Source of the DNA: Euryodendron excelsum
Taxonomy: Eukaryota > Streptophyta > Magnoliopsida > Ericales > Pentaphylacaceae
Reading direction: 5' to 3'
DNA: 64,000 nt
NCBI GenBank assembly: GCA_033060915.1
Contig: CM065380.1
Span: 43,061,001-43,125,000, forward strand
The translations under genes were made by a program, and so were the position numbers. Positions 44,556 through 56,248 of the stretch are shown here, piece by piece; the first letter of the stretch is position 1; every line of letters begins with the position of its first letter. Under the pieces are notes generated by a model. It did not search any database, was not told where the DNA came from, and saw only the letters and a program-made list of their open reading frames with translations.

Positions 44556-47500
44556 ATGGCGAGGGATAGTTGTCTAGCTCGAGTCACAGCAGGCGTAGCA
44601 GTCGGAGGTGCTGTTGGAGGGGCTGTCGGTAATTTCAATTTCTCAATCCATCTCTCTAAAACCCTAATCCCCCGTTTGGTCGCTAGGAAAACTTTGGATT
44701 AAAAAGCAGCGAATCAAATGGAAAATTTGCAGTTGTTGCTCTGATGCTTTTACGTTTTATTCGGTTCTGAACAGTGAACAATGAATAACCTAAAGGCAGA
44801 GAAACTTGAAATGTACGGATAGAGTATAATCCATTCAAGTAACAAAAAGTTTGTTCTTGCATAAACTTGGCTTGAAGACTGAGCTTTCGTCGTTAACCAT
44901 GCGCTTTATTCTCTTTCGATATACTTCGTGCTTTTGTCTTAGACTTTACCTGGTATGTTGAATGCTCAGATGGATTGTGTCGTGTTCTTTTTTTTTTTTT
45001 TTTTTTAACTTTGTTTCATGGGTGTCAGAAAATCTGTTAAATTTTGCCTGAATTATATCTTATTTCTATATTCCATAAATGAATAAATGCAATCCAATCA
45101 AGTCATTCCCCAATCAAGTCATCGAGTGACATAGTTTGCTCAGTAATACCGTGAATTAATGCAATCAAGTCCTTTTGCTCCCCTTTTTCCTCTCCAATTG
45201 GTTGTGCAATTTCGGTGTGAAGAAAGACAAAAGACTAGACTCTTAATCTCAATTCGCCATCAGTGAGTTTATCCTTTCATTCGCTATTGGTGAAGTATAT
45301 AATGTGCAAGTGCAATACCCAAATGACGTTTGAAGTTACAGTCCCTAGGTTTATATAATTTATTGCTTATAAAATACATTTATATAACTTGCGCAGTGGT
45401 GCTAAAGAAGACACCCATCTCTTTGAAAGTGTGATTACCTGAAATTGAATATTGAATGGTCTTGAAACTAATTGAACAGAATTTCTTGTGATAACACATA
45501 GCGAACTAAACCAGCATTCTGGTTCCCATTTCAGAATTCTTCTTTACCCCCTTGTTTTTGTCCCTCAAACCTGAGAACAGAAAAAAAAATAGTTATATTC
45601 TTCATCTGATGAGCCCCTCAAGTTCAGAAGGGCAATATCCTAATAACTTTGTGCAATCTTGGAATCTACATGGGCCTATTGTGTATCCTCTTCTAGTGGG
45701 TCACTAGACTCGCCACCGAAGAAGCATGGACATGTACACACGACATGACATGAATATGCCGATACGATGATTTTTAAAAAATGCAGGACACAGCCTTGCA
45801 AGGACACGTCAATGTAAATATTTTATGTATTTTCCATATGTCATATACAGAAATATTTTTCTGAAAGATAATTAAAAAAATGTAGTGATAACCATGTATT
45901 TTATAGTTTAAACATTAAATTAGATATAAAATTACATTATTTTTGTTTTACAATTGATTCCAAGTTAGTTATTTTCTTTAAATCTGTAACGTGTTTCATA
46001 TGTATAATTGATGGACATGGTTGCACAATTGATGGACAAGCGTATCCCCCAAGTGTTCAAAGCGTGTCTGATTTTAAAAAATAATAAAATAATAGGATAT
46101 GTTTGGACTTGTGTCTCAAATGTGTCAGGGGTGTGTCCGATGACTATTGTGTCCAACATGAACACGGAACCTTCTTCGAAGTGTCTATGCGTCTTAGCTC
46201 ACCACCACATCAGCATGGCTTTTTTTATCTTTCAACCTTCAATGAGTTATATAACCTAAAAATTTTGCATTTTCTGCAGTTACCATTTGACAAGAAATCC
46301 TTTTCCACATGTAGCATTTGTATTCTAGGATTTCTATTTAAACTGGATGCTTACCGTAAAAATCACGAGCTAGTACATTCTTACGTTGCATTTCCTTTGG
46401 CTAAGGGTACTATTGAATTAGAATTTGTCTAGGACTTCTAATTAAGGGATACATGCTCATCTTCAAAATAGGCATTTGTTCATACTACTTGTGTTTCATT
46501 CCCCATGCCAAATACTTTTCACGGTTCCTAGACATGAGGCTGCATAACCTTGAATGGAAAATATAATTGAATATAAATTAATTGATAATCACAAAAAAAT
46601 AGCTTCATGTCCATTCTTGGTTTACTATTCCTAGGTCTGATTAAGTTATTTCCTGATTATTATATGAGTATATGATATATATGCTCTTGTGCAGGTGCTG
46701 TGTATGGGACCTATGAGGCTATTAGGTACAAGGTACTGTCTCTCAACCCTTTTTGAACTTCATGTTTCAGAATGCTGCAGATTTCATAATTTTTCTACTC
46801 TTCCCCATTATTGTCTTACCCCCACCCTAAATTTTAAGGAAAAGACTTCCATCTCTTTGCCTTCTCACTATTATACTATCTTATATTGATAGTTTCAATC
46901 TTACTCCACTATTTAGATTTAGACATTGGACATAACATAGTGGCATCACATGTAATTGTGTAATAGGGAAAAATTAGATCCTTAGCCACTATTACGATAC
47001 AATGCTACTATGATGCAATTTTGATGTGATTGCAGTTAGCTGAAATCGTCAAATGATGTCATTTCTCATTGCATATTAGTTAGTTATATATTTACGGAGA
47101 AACTGTAAATTGGAGAAGTAGCACACATCTATCTGCAGTAGATGACAAGTGGAGCTGAGATTTGTGGTACTGGGATGAAGTTGATAAATGTATGGATGGG
47201 TTTTGGCTCAACTTGTGCCTGTGAAAGCTTTGACAGGCTTCCTTATAACTGTGCTCTCTTCTTGCTTGTCTAATTTCATTATTGGTTTTGGGCCACTTTG
47301 AGGCAAGTCCATAGAATTCACACTCCAAGTTCACACACTTGTATACATATTGATGGAAATGTCATGCAAGAGAAGGATGTTAAATACTATAAACAAAGGG
47401 GGAAACCAGTGTCAAAGGCTAGTTCAGTTATTTGGCAAGAATCTAACATGGAACTTGCATAGGAAATTATTATTTTTTCTACTTTACAACTTTTGTTTTA

Positions 47501-50500
47501 TGTTTCTTTCCCCTTTAATTTTTAAGTCAAGGGCAGTTTTGTAGTATTGTATTGTGAAGTGGACTGCCAAAATGGGCTCTATTATTATTATTATTATTTT
47601 TTTAAAGTGAAGGTAATGTTTACATATATAAAGGCTCCAAAAGGAGGGGGAGCTGGCTCGTACAACTACAAATACGCCTAATCAAAACAATAAAGATCTA
47701 TTTATTTCTTCAAGTTTAAAAATTCTTTATAAAGTCCAAAAAATGGTCATCAGTTGGATTCAGAAAACTACTTTTCATAACAGATTATTGACATTGAAAT
47801 CAATTAAGATGCATGGACACAGACACGATGACATGGAAATTTTCAAAATTTGCAAAACATGACACGACAAAATTTTTTTATGTATTTTTATATCATATAT
47901 GCGAATATCTTACTAAATGATAATAAAAAAATTGCAAACAGACATTAATTCACCATCAAGATATTCCATAGCTTAAATGTCAAACTAGAGATATATTCAC
48001 TCTTTGTTTTTTTACAATTGAATTCCAAGTTATTTTCTTTATGCTTGCAAATTTTTTCATGTGTTTGTAAGCAATGGACACTTGTGTCCCTCAAGTGTCC
48101 TGTTCTAAATAAATAAATAAATAATAGGACACGTTTAGACGTCCGTTCAACACATGTCAAGAGAATGTCTGCTGAGTCTCATGTCCGATACAGATACAAC
48201 ACCTTATTAGAAGTATTCTTGCTTCTTAGGAAATCAAGAATGTGGCTTTTATGAAGGTCTTATAAAGGCCACTTCTTGGGTGTTCATCAATGTGCCAATT
48301 TGTTGAGAGAGATTGTGGATTCGTTTGCTTCTCCTTGGGCAGCTGTTATATAGATTCCTAGGTTGTCTAATGAGGAGTGAACAGATTTGTAAGATGGAGC
48401 AACCACTCTTGAGTCATTTAGAGGTCATTTTGTTTCTACTTTAAGTATTGTTGGAGGTTTTGAGCTTCCCATAAATATGCTGAATTTGGTTTTATTTTTG
48501 GTCTTTTTGTCTTCCCCGTACGATCTTTTCCTTAGGTAGAATAAATTCCTGATGTCTTGCCAAAAATATTATATTTTATGAAGCAAGGTACTACTGAATG
48601 CATTTAATACTGCTTCTACTTGGAGATTTGTTTCATAATCAATTTTTTTTTTAAATTTCACACATCACTTATGAGAAAAAAGTAAATGAAATATTTTTGG
48701 AAAATATATCTATCATTATGGTAGTAGCCAGTAGGGTAGGCTATCTCTCAGAAGGCAGAAGTTGTATAAAGACACTCCAAAAGACCTTTACCTATGGGGA
48801 AAAATAGGTCCTCTGAAAGGTTGTGGTGTATTAACCCCTGCTTCAGTTGAGGAGTTGGTCTCCACTTTATCCTATTCTGGGACAGAAGGAAATTCCACCA
48901 ACAAAAACAAAAGTCCTAAGCTCCCAAAGTTCCTGCTCTCTTTCAGCATGAGAGTCGAGCATACATAGACTTAGATGTGGGTGTTGAGTGTAGGTACATC
49001 TCTAGGTGTCAAATTAATCCCTCTCCTAAAGGACTTGGCTAAAAAAGGTCCAAAAACTGGTTCAGTATGTGGACACAACAAATGAAACATTTCAGGGATG
49101 TGCCCTTTACTGCTTGCTAAAGCCCTTATAGAGTATTGTTAACTCTAGAAAAAAAGGTTGCTCATCTGATTTCTGTCATTATCTTTTTATTTTATGTTTT
49201 GAACTCCCTCTTCTTTTCTCTATGGGTTATTTTCTTTCCTTTTCCCTCTAGGAAGTTGACCGGGATTTCTTTTTGGATATATCTTACTTCCTTTCCTTTT
49301 AAAAGGGGACTCTAATTTCATATTACTTGCTTATACTGAACCTACCATTGCCTAAAGAGTGGAGTTCCTCTATGACAACTCACTGTTTTTATAATTTGAT
49401 CAAAATGGAGAAACAGCTGTACTCAAGTTTGAAGTGACAATACCGGAACAAGTGCATGTGTGTGTGTGTAGTTCCTTCTACTGCAGGCTGCTGGGGGGTG
49501 GTATTTAGTTGCTACAGTATCTCTCTTATGGTATATGAATAGGTCTGTTCTCTTAAGATCTATTCTAGTCAATAGTCTGAAACTGTAGAAAGCACATGCT
49601 ACAAAAGTAAATTTTTAGTCTGAGGAAGGGTGATTGTTCTTACACAGAAGATCAAAATTATTTTAGGGGAGCTGCTTTTGGACTGCTCATGATTATGTGA
49701 TCTGTGAAGGAATGAATACTTTGCGATAACTTGTAGATAATCTACCTTCTCTTTTGTAATTTCGCCGCTGGAATATGCTCGGTTTTGTTCAATAACATTT
49801 GTTATTGTGCCAATTAATTTACCATAGGTGGTCAAGTTACTAGCCATTACATTGTTATCAACCCCGTGGGATGCTTTTTTTTTCTATGGTTAATTGGACA
49901 GAAATCTTTTGGGGTCCTTCATGTCTAATGGTGATCCAAAGTATCTTTCATGTCTCTTTGTCATCTCTTTTCCTAAAATTCATTCATTTTTGAGAGAATG
50001 TCCAATACAAATCCTGCACTGGGTGTGTGATGTCGTATGATATGAATAGTTGGATACCCCAGGCTCTTTTGACAATTCAAGTAACCACAAGAGTCTTAGG
50101 AATCACTCTCTTCTAGATTATCTAGTCAACAACCATGAAAATTAAGATTTAACCTGTGTTTTAGAGGGGCTTTCTACATATAACCAGCCACCAGTCAATG
50201 TGCTACAGGACCAAAAACTAAAGTGCAACCATCCATCCAAGAAAGTGGTGCATGTTAAGGTAGAGATGCAAGAAATGCAAGTTGATTCCATTCCATCCGA
50301 CAGCCGTCCGAAAACAGCTTTCTTGGTTTGATTCTTGGAGCATTTTGACTGTGTTATTGTTTTGCAAGTTTTAAATTATGGGTTGGTACTGGTTATTGTG
50401 TTAAGTACATTGAACCAACTTGAAAAGCTACTTCATTAAAAATTAAGTTACATGCATAAGTACTTCGTAAATTCATATCTGTCAACTAAGGGCTGACTCA

Positions 50501-53009
50501 TACCTGTGATTCCAGCTCTGTAGAAACAGGTTAGAGGCATTGAAAACTTCATCTCAAGATTGATAATGCCAATGCATGTCCCTTGTGTTGTTTGAACAAT
50601 TAGTTTTTCCAGTTTAAGTTTGAGGATATAAGAATTTATGATATTTGCTTTGAGCCTAGACTTCACCAATTTTTAATAGAGTGTCAAAGAGGGTGTGGTA
50701 AGAAGAAGTGAAACTCTTCCAAAGCCAAATAACCAAACCAATATGACTTGGTTGGTGTAGTTTGGTTGTAATAGTCAAAGGGATTGTTTGGGATTGGAGA
50801 GATAAAAACCGATCCTAGGTTTGGTTCAGGGAGCCTAGTACAATCTAATAGGGGCAAGCTGGCCCCCCACCACCTGCGCACACGCCAGGTGCATTGTGTG
50901 AGATTTCATGATGGCTGAGCTCCATTAGGAGTAATCCCAACCGAACCAAATTTCTTGGTTCTAATTTAAGGTGGCAAGTAAATGATCACCCTGCAAACTG
51001 ACTTTATAAGTAAGTATATATATGTGTGTGTAAATTTTAAATGCACAAGTTTTCAAAATTTTCCTTTAGAAAATGAAATTTAATGCTTCTTTCAAGGCTC
51101 CCAATGCCACCCAGGTAGAGTTACATACTTTTGCAGCTGCCTAATAAAATCCCCCAACGAGAACTGCCTCTGGCTGGAAAAAAACAAAAGACCAAGGCCA
51201 TGTTTTTACACCTCCAGCTCATTCTGGAATCAGAATAAAATGAACCCACAGCCTTCGGCTTTCTACAGGACCTTTTTGTCCAACCACATGATTCAACTTC
51301 TTGCTACTAGTATGGCAATATGGCATAGAACATATAGATCTGGCCAACAAGTTTTCATAGCCTTCTAGCTTGAAGCATCTTGTAGGTATTTATGGCAGTT
51401 TTTGTGAAGACTAAACTGTCTATAGATTATTAATTTCAGATTACAATTATAAGTACATTGTGTTGCATGGGATATGAAATGCAAACAAACTCTGAATACT
51501 ATGATGACTTCTGAAGTTAAACTTAAACAGAATTGTTGCAAAAGTTATTTTCTCTTGGTGTTTTGTAAAGATAACTTCTATTGTATCTGTTGTGTCAGTG
51601 CATCTTTAAGTATATGTTGTATGAATTGTGTACCTGTTTGAATGCAAGATATTGTGCATCTTTTATGTATCCTGGGATACAGTTTAGTTGTATAACACCT
51701 ATTAATTATAGGTATTGCCTCACCGATATTTTGTACCATATTTTCTCTCTTTTCTTTTTTTGGTTCTTCCCAATAAGTGTATCATAATATCTCTAGTGGC
51801 AACCACCTTTCTAAGCTTAAGCTGATAGATAAGTATGCAAGATAACTATATCATTAAGTCAAACACTCGCATGTTGTTGGATTTCCCTTGATGCGTGGGT
51901 TAAGCAAGCACATGTATTGTAACAAGGACAAGTTGAGTTTTGAACATAGGACCTGTCTACTTTTGTAACAGCTATTGTATTAATAATCAGATGCTCTATA
52001 ATCGTAGGCTCATAGTAATGTGTATAAGGGCACATTAAACTCTTGTTTAGTTTTCATCTACCTTTGAATAGATTGACTGGAGGATTGAGTCTGTTATATC
52101 AATCGACATTTACTTATAAAAAAAGAAATTAATTAATTGACACTATCACTGTTGTGGACCAATCTTACAAATACTATTCTGCTTTGCTATACCCTGGAGG
52201 AGAAAGCTCTTCATGTAGCATCATCACCAAATATATGCCACTCTCGTCGGTGTTAATTGTATTGGGTTGGCCCATTCTGGTCTATTTTATGCATACCCTG
52301 CTCTACCATTTCATTCTTAATTGGTTTACCAATTTATCTTTGGCTGAGTCAAGTTTTTGGTACTTGATTTCTGATTGAAGCAGAAACATTGTTATACATG
52401 CCTATTGCATCTAGTCATGTACTCTACATCTTAAACAGAGTCTCAATTTATCTCTGTTAACAGTTAATGTCAAATGAAACATTGTCAGTGTGCATGTCAT
52501 TCTGGGGAAAATTTTGATCCCACGAAAGCAATTTGATCGGAGTTGCTTTGAGGGTCTTACCCAGTTTGAGTTGGCATGCATTAAGTCAAGCTGAGTCCTC
52601 ATTCTCTCCTCTTTCTTCTTTTGTCTCTCTCTCCCAGTTAATAAATATTTAACACGTATTAAAATGTGTCAAAAGTCATTTTTGTGCACCAATTTATAAC
52701 TTTTTAAGGAAAAAGTACAGGTAGACATGATAGTGAATGGATTTTTATATCTGACCAGACAAGAAAATAAAAAAAGGATAAAGAACTCGTATCTTCTTTA
52801 GATTTTATGACATTGTCTAATGGCTTACTTTACGAAATGTGCCAAAGAAATGTTTTTCTTACTTTTTCTCTTACTTAGTTTCATGTCAAATGCAGGTTCC
52901 AGGACTTCTTAAAATCAGGTACATTGGACAAACCACGCTTGGCAGTGCTGCCATTTTTGGTCTTTTCTTGGGTGCCGGCAGCTTGATACACTGTGGGAAG
53001 TCTTATTGA
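44556..53009 (+). CDS. ROMO1/Mgr2-like mitochondrial protein, 3 exons
   Basis: Exons are 44556-44628, 46695-46732 and 52896-53009, joining to 225 nt (74 residues plus TGA). Introns start GTAATT and GTACTG and end TGTGCAG and AATGCAG; intron 1 is phase 1, intron 2 phase 0. The start is MARDSCLARVTAG; the first hydrophobic helix (about residues 10-36) is a run of GxxxG-type glycines (VAVGGAVGGAV); after a basic loop (IRYKVPGLLKIRY) a second helix (about 48-68) contains GQTTLGSAAIFGLFLGAGSL, and the tail is HCGKSY. Length and pattern match plant homologues of human ROMO1 and yeast Mgr2, a two-helix inner-membrane protein of the TIM23 preimport complex linked to reactive oxygen species. Every codon is open and the motifs are intact, so it looks functional. 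Expression is not shown by the sequence. Confidence 0.93.
45718..46197. mobile_element. Mutator-like MITE, copy 1 (intron 1)
   Basis: 480 bp. The left end GAAGAAGCATGGACATG is inverted at the right end (reverse complement CTAAGACGCATAGACAC). Flanks are CTCGCCACC (45709-45717) and CTCACCACC (46198-46206), a 9-bp target duplication with one change. 9-bp duplications are typical of Mutator-like elements. Interior rich in GGACAC/GTGTCC words; no transposase. Confidence 0.75.
46733..52895 (+). other. Intron 2 of the ROMO1-like gene
   Basis: 6.16 kb. Apart from the MITE at 47805-48229 nothing coding is recognised; open frames of 60-80 codons are scattered on both strands without family resemblance. 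It holds a (GT)n run at about 49456 and pyrimidine-rich stretches. The 3' end has TTTTTCTCTTACTTAG and then TTTCATGTCAAATGCAG as polypyrimidine tract and acceptor. Confidence 0.7.
47805..48229. mobile_element. Mutator-like MITE, copy 2 (intron 2)
   Basis: 425 bp, same family as 45718-46197: TAAGATGCATGGACAC at the left, GCTTCTTAG at the right, and shared interior (TACAATTGA-TTCCAAGTTA, ATAATAGGA-A-GTTT, GTGTCC). Flanks GAAATCAAT (47796-47804) and GAAATCAAG (48230-48238) give a 9-bp duplication with one change. Confidence 0.75.
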
Positions 53010-54300
53010 GCTCTGCATTTAAGTTTTACCAAATAAGTTGGTCTCGTTTTGTGTACTAGAATTGGTTGCCTTATATTACGTGCCTGTTGACAATTTGCAT
53101 AGAAATGTTCTTACGGCAACCAGCCATTTTCATCATTTCAGAACTTCCTGCGTGTCTTCTTCTTCTTCTTTTTTTGTTAACCTTAGTTGCATCTAACCAT
53201 AATCTCTGATATAGTGATATGTTTCTGCTTCTTCTTCTTCTTTTTGTTTTTTTTTGGTTTTCTTGTTTTAATTAGAAACAGTAGTTAGTAGCATTTCCTT
53301 CTAATCATTATTTCCAATTTGTTTCTAAGCTGCGGTAGCATTGGCCCATGTCTAGGATATCGGAGTTTGTTCATCCATGTTTCCTACCTACTTATAGTTA
53401 TAATTTTGTGAAGTACTATGTGATATGTCTTCTTCTCAATTGGTTTTCGTCGAGTAACCGCTTGGCTGAGTGATGCAAAACGAAAAATAGAAGGAAGAAG
53501 CCGAAGTCTTCAACCTGCAATGGATTTCTACACTTAAAATCGGTTTAAATGATGAAATATGTAAATCAACGGTAATGACTCCAGTTTTCCTTTGGAATGG
53601 TCTATTTTACTTATTGTTTTATGTGCACTACTTATCATTTTTCAAAATTAGTTTCCACAATCTTTCATTAATTGAAAAGACATTTCTAGCTATATAAAAT
53701 AGGTCTTCATCCAATTTAAATGGGTCAAGTAAACTTTACTCTAGGTGGCTTGAGCAAAAATTACATTAACTCATGTGGTTCAAATGTGAACTAATAACAT
53801 TTTTATGGTTTAAATTTATTTGTAAAGTGAATGGAATTATAGTAAATTTAGTGAAATGATAAAAATTATTGTGTGAATGACAACTTTTTATTTTGATATA
53901 AGAGGGTAAAATTTTCTTTTTTATGTTCTATTTTATAGAGATGAAATGACAAAAATAGTTATGTGACAAAATTATTGTTAATTTGATCGATTTTCATTTA
54001 TTTTTTAGTTAAGCCTAAATCATAGAAAGATTATGCGTTCGTTTTTATATTATAGGGGCTATTTGATTTTCACTTAACAAAAAGGGGTAAAGTGTAATTA
54101 CTTTAATTTGAAATGAAAGGTTTATGAGCATTTTACAAAATCTACTTATGTTTTACCCGATAGCATCAAGCTCTTTCGAGCTGTAGATGGGTCACGCCTC
54201 GTAGTTCGGATGGCATTGGAGAAGCCTATTGAAGTTTGACACTTTAAGGGACCTGAATCGAGAAAGGCTATAGAGAGCCCTCCTGAAGTGCACCTTCGAC
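53010..54300 (+). other. 3' flank of the ROMO1-like gene and unassigned DNA
   Basis: The first few hundred bases should contain the 3' untranslated region; an AATAA-like word occurs at 53030 but no strong polyadenylation signal stands out. CTTCTTCTTC runs at 53157 and 53228. The rest is AT-rich without coding signal. Confidence 0.5.
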
Positions 54301-54538
54301 CCTGTTTGGAACTTGGGGGCGCGAAGAGAAATTTTTACTTTTTTCTTCCCTAATTTAATTTTAACTAAGAGAGAAAAGAAAGGGAAATAGAAGAAAATTT
54401 AAAATCACTCTTTCTTTTTTTCTCTTTTTTTCTTTCATTTTTTTTTTATTTTCTTTACAAAACCAAATAGAAAAGAAAAAATATTTTTCCTTTGTTTTCC
54501 CTTTCTTTTCCTTTCTGCCTCCCTAAGTTCCAAACAGG
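54301..54538. mobile_element. MITE with CCTGTTTGGAACTT termini
   Basis: 238 bp bounded by CCTGTTTGGAACTT and its exact inverse AAGTTCCAAACAGG, with further near-matching bases inside (GGGGGC / GCCTCCC). Interior is A-rich on the left and T-rich on the right, forming an extended imperfect hairpin. No clear target duplication. Confidence 0.75.
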
Positions 54539-55755
54539 CTGTTAATAGGAATTTTGTCATATATCCCCTTATGCCTTTCAAGCAGAAACAAAAATGGTTA
54601 TCAACATTATTATTAGGATTTTAAAGGCCTAGGTGATGCAATTTTAAAAAGTAAGTTCTCTAAAACATTCCTTATGAAAACAGTAAAAAAAAATAAAAAT
54701 GATCAGATAATATAATTTTATTGTTTCCAAAAGGCTAGCTTTTCGCAAATCAATTTCTAGGAAACAGTTTTCAAGAGCAACAGGCACAACAAAAACGAAC
54801 ACTTTTGTTATCTGTAATCTCGAGAACACAAACTCATTATAAAACTAAGACAACATCTTGTTTATGCTTTGCTTGAATGGGTGGGATGACTGGGTTGGTT
54901 CAATGACACTGAAATTATTTCAATCTTAACAATCTTCTCATGTTCAATTTTTATTTGCACCTCCTTTTTCAAGTCTCAAGGTCTGAAAGAAAGTTTAAGA
55001 ACAGGTATACGGGACACTTCATCATTCTTGAGTTTGAAAATACTTTCTTGCAATCCACCAAAATAACAAGGTAAGCTTCAAGAGTTGCATTCCTTGGGGT
55101 CCGTCGAACCACCGTTTGAATCAATAAATTATAAACTAACGACTTTGATATCCGATCCGATTCAATTCAGAAAATCATGATCTAAGATATCATATTCTAT
55201 GGTATGGGATTGTAGAATGGATAGAAGCAAACGACAATCCAAAGAACAATTTCTAAAGAAACTTATGAATATCAAAAACATTTTATCAGTAACTACCTTA
55301 TGTTGACATATACATATATTAATATTAATAATGGTATAATGAATTAAAAAATATGAAGTGGTTGAGAATTGATTGAACCGCCAAAATGTCCTGGTTCTGA
55401 TTTTTACAACCCCTTTGATTGTCCTTGATTTAAAATTCATTCATTAAGTGACCCTCATTTAAAATTCTATGGCAGGCTAGGGATGCACAAAAAAACTAAA
55501 AAGACTAGAGAATTGAATTAACCTAATATCCATGAGTCGGTTTGGTTCAATTCTGTTGGGGAGTTCAGTTCAGTTTGATTCGGTTGTAAGTCTTAAAATG
55601 ACAAAACCATTAAGTTTGATTTGGTTCTTAAATTAACAATTTTTGGGACCCAAACTTACTGGAGATCCTAATTATATATGTTATACAATTCATGTATGTA
55701 AGAAATTACATACTGAATGCAAAAGCGGAAACTTGAAGATATACCTTATTCGAAT
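54539..55755. other. Unassigned DNA with a GGTTCAGTTC-like stretch
   Basis: No gene is seen. Around 55540-55640 a run of GAGTCGGTTTGGTTCAATT, GTTCAGTTCAGTTTGATTCG words resembles a common class of short plant repeats. Otherwise AT-rich. Confidence 0.45.
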
Positions 55756-55981
55756 CAAACATGAATTTGAACTTGAAGATGCTTGCGGAGGGTGTTATTA
55801 CAGAGAACAAACAACACCACATATCCATAGCCTAAGAGACATCTTTTAGCCTTCTCGTTGTTTCGTAACAAACATGAATTTGAACTTGAAGATGCTTGCG
55901 GAGGGTGCTATTACAGAGAACAAATAACACCACATATCCATAGCCTAAGAGACATCTTTTAGCCTTCTCACTGTTTCGTAA
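55756..55981 (+). repeat. 113-bp tandem duplication
   Basis: Two adjacent copies (55756-55868, 55869-55981) starting CAAACATGAATTTGAACTTG and ending TTTCGTAA, differing at only about four positions, so recent. It lies about 115 bases upstream of a TATA box. Confidence 0.92.
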
Positions 55982-56096
55982 CACGTGAACCTTTCGTACC
56001 AGCCGTGCAATCGAAGGGACACGTCGAATCGGCTTCTGAGGTGACGGTTGGGTCAGTCGTTATAATTGTCGCAACTGAACTAACGGCAAGGCTCAC

Positions 56097-56104
56097 TATA
56101 AATT
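56097..56104 (+). promoter_or_regulatory. TATA box of the transposon-type gene
   Basis: TATAAATT, followed by a pyrimidine-rich leader (ACTTTCTTCTTTTTCTGCC) and an ATG at 56249. The spacing suits a short plant leader. Confidence 0.5.
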
Positions 56105-56248
56105 GGGTGTATCCTCATTCATTCTCAACATTCGAACCTGGCTTAAGATTCCTGGTGAGAGAGAGAATCGTTCCTGCCCTAATACTGGAAGTCTTTCGAA
56201 CCTTTACTTTCTTCTTTTTCTGCCTTACTTTTCTGCAGTCGTCCCCTA

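Noticed and set aside
46008..46432. ORFs in intron 1
   Set aside because: They overlap the Mutator-like MITE and its edge; frames are not conserved in the second MITE copy.
48762..48968. 68-codon ORF in intron 2
   Set aside because: No recognised domain, no splice context joining it to the ROMO1-like exons.
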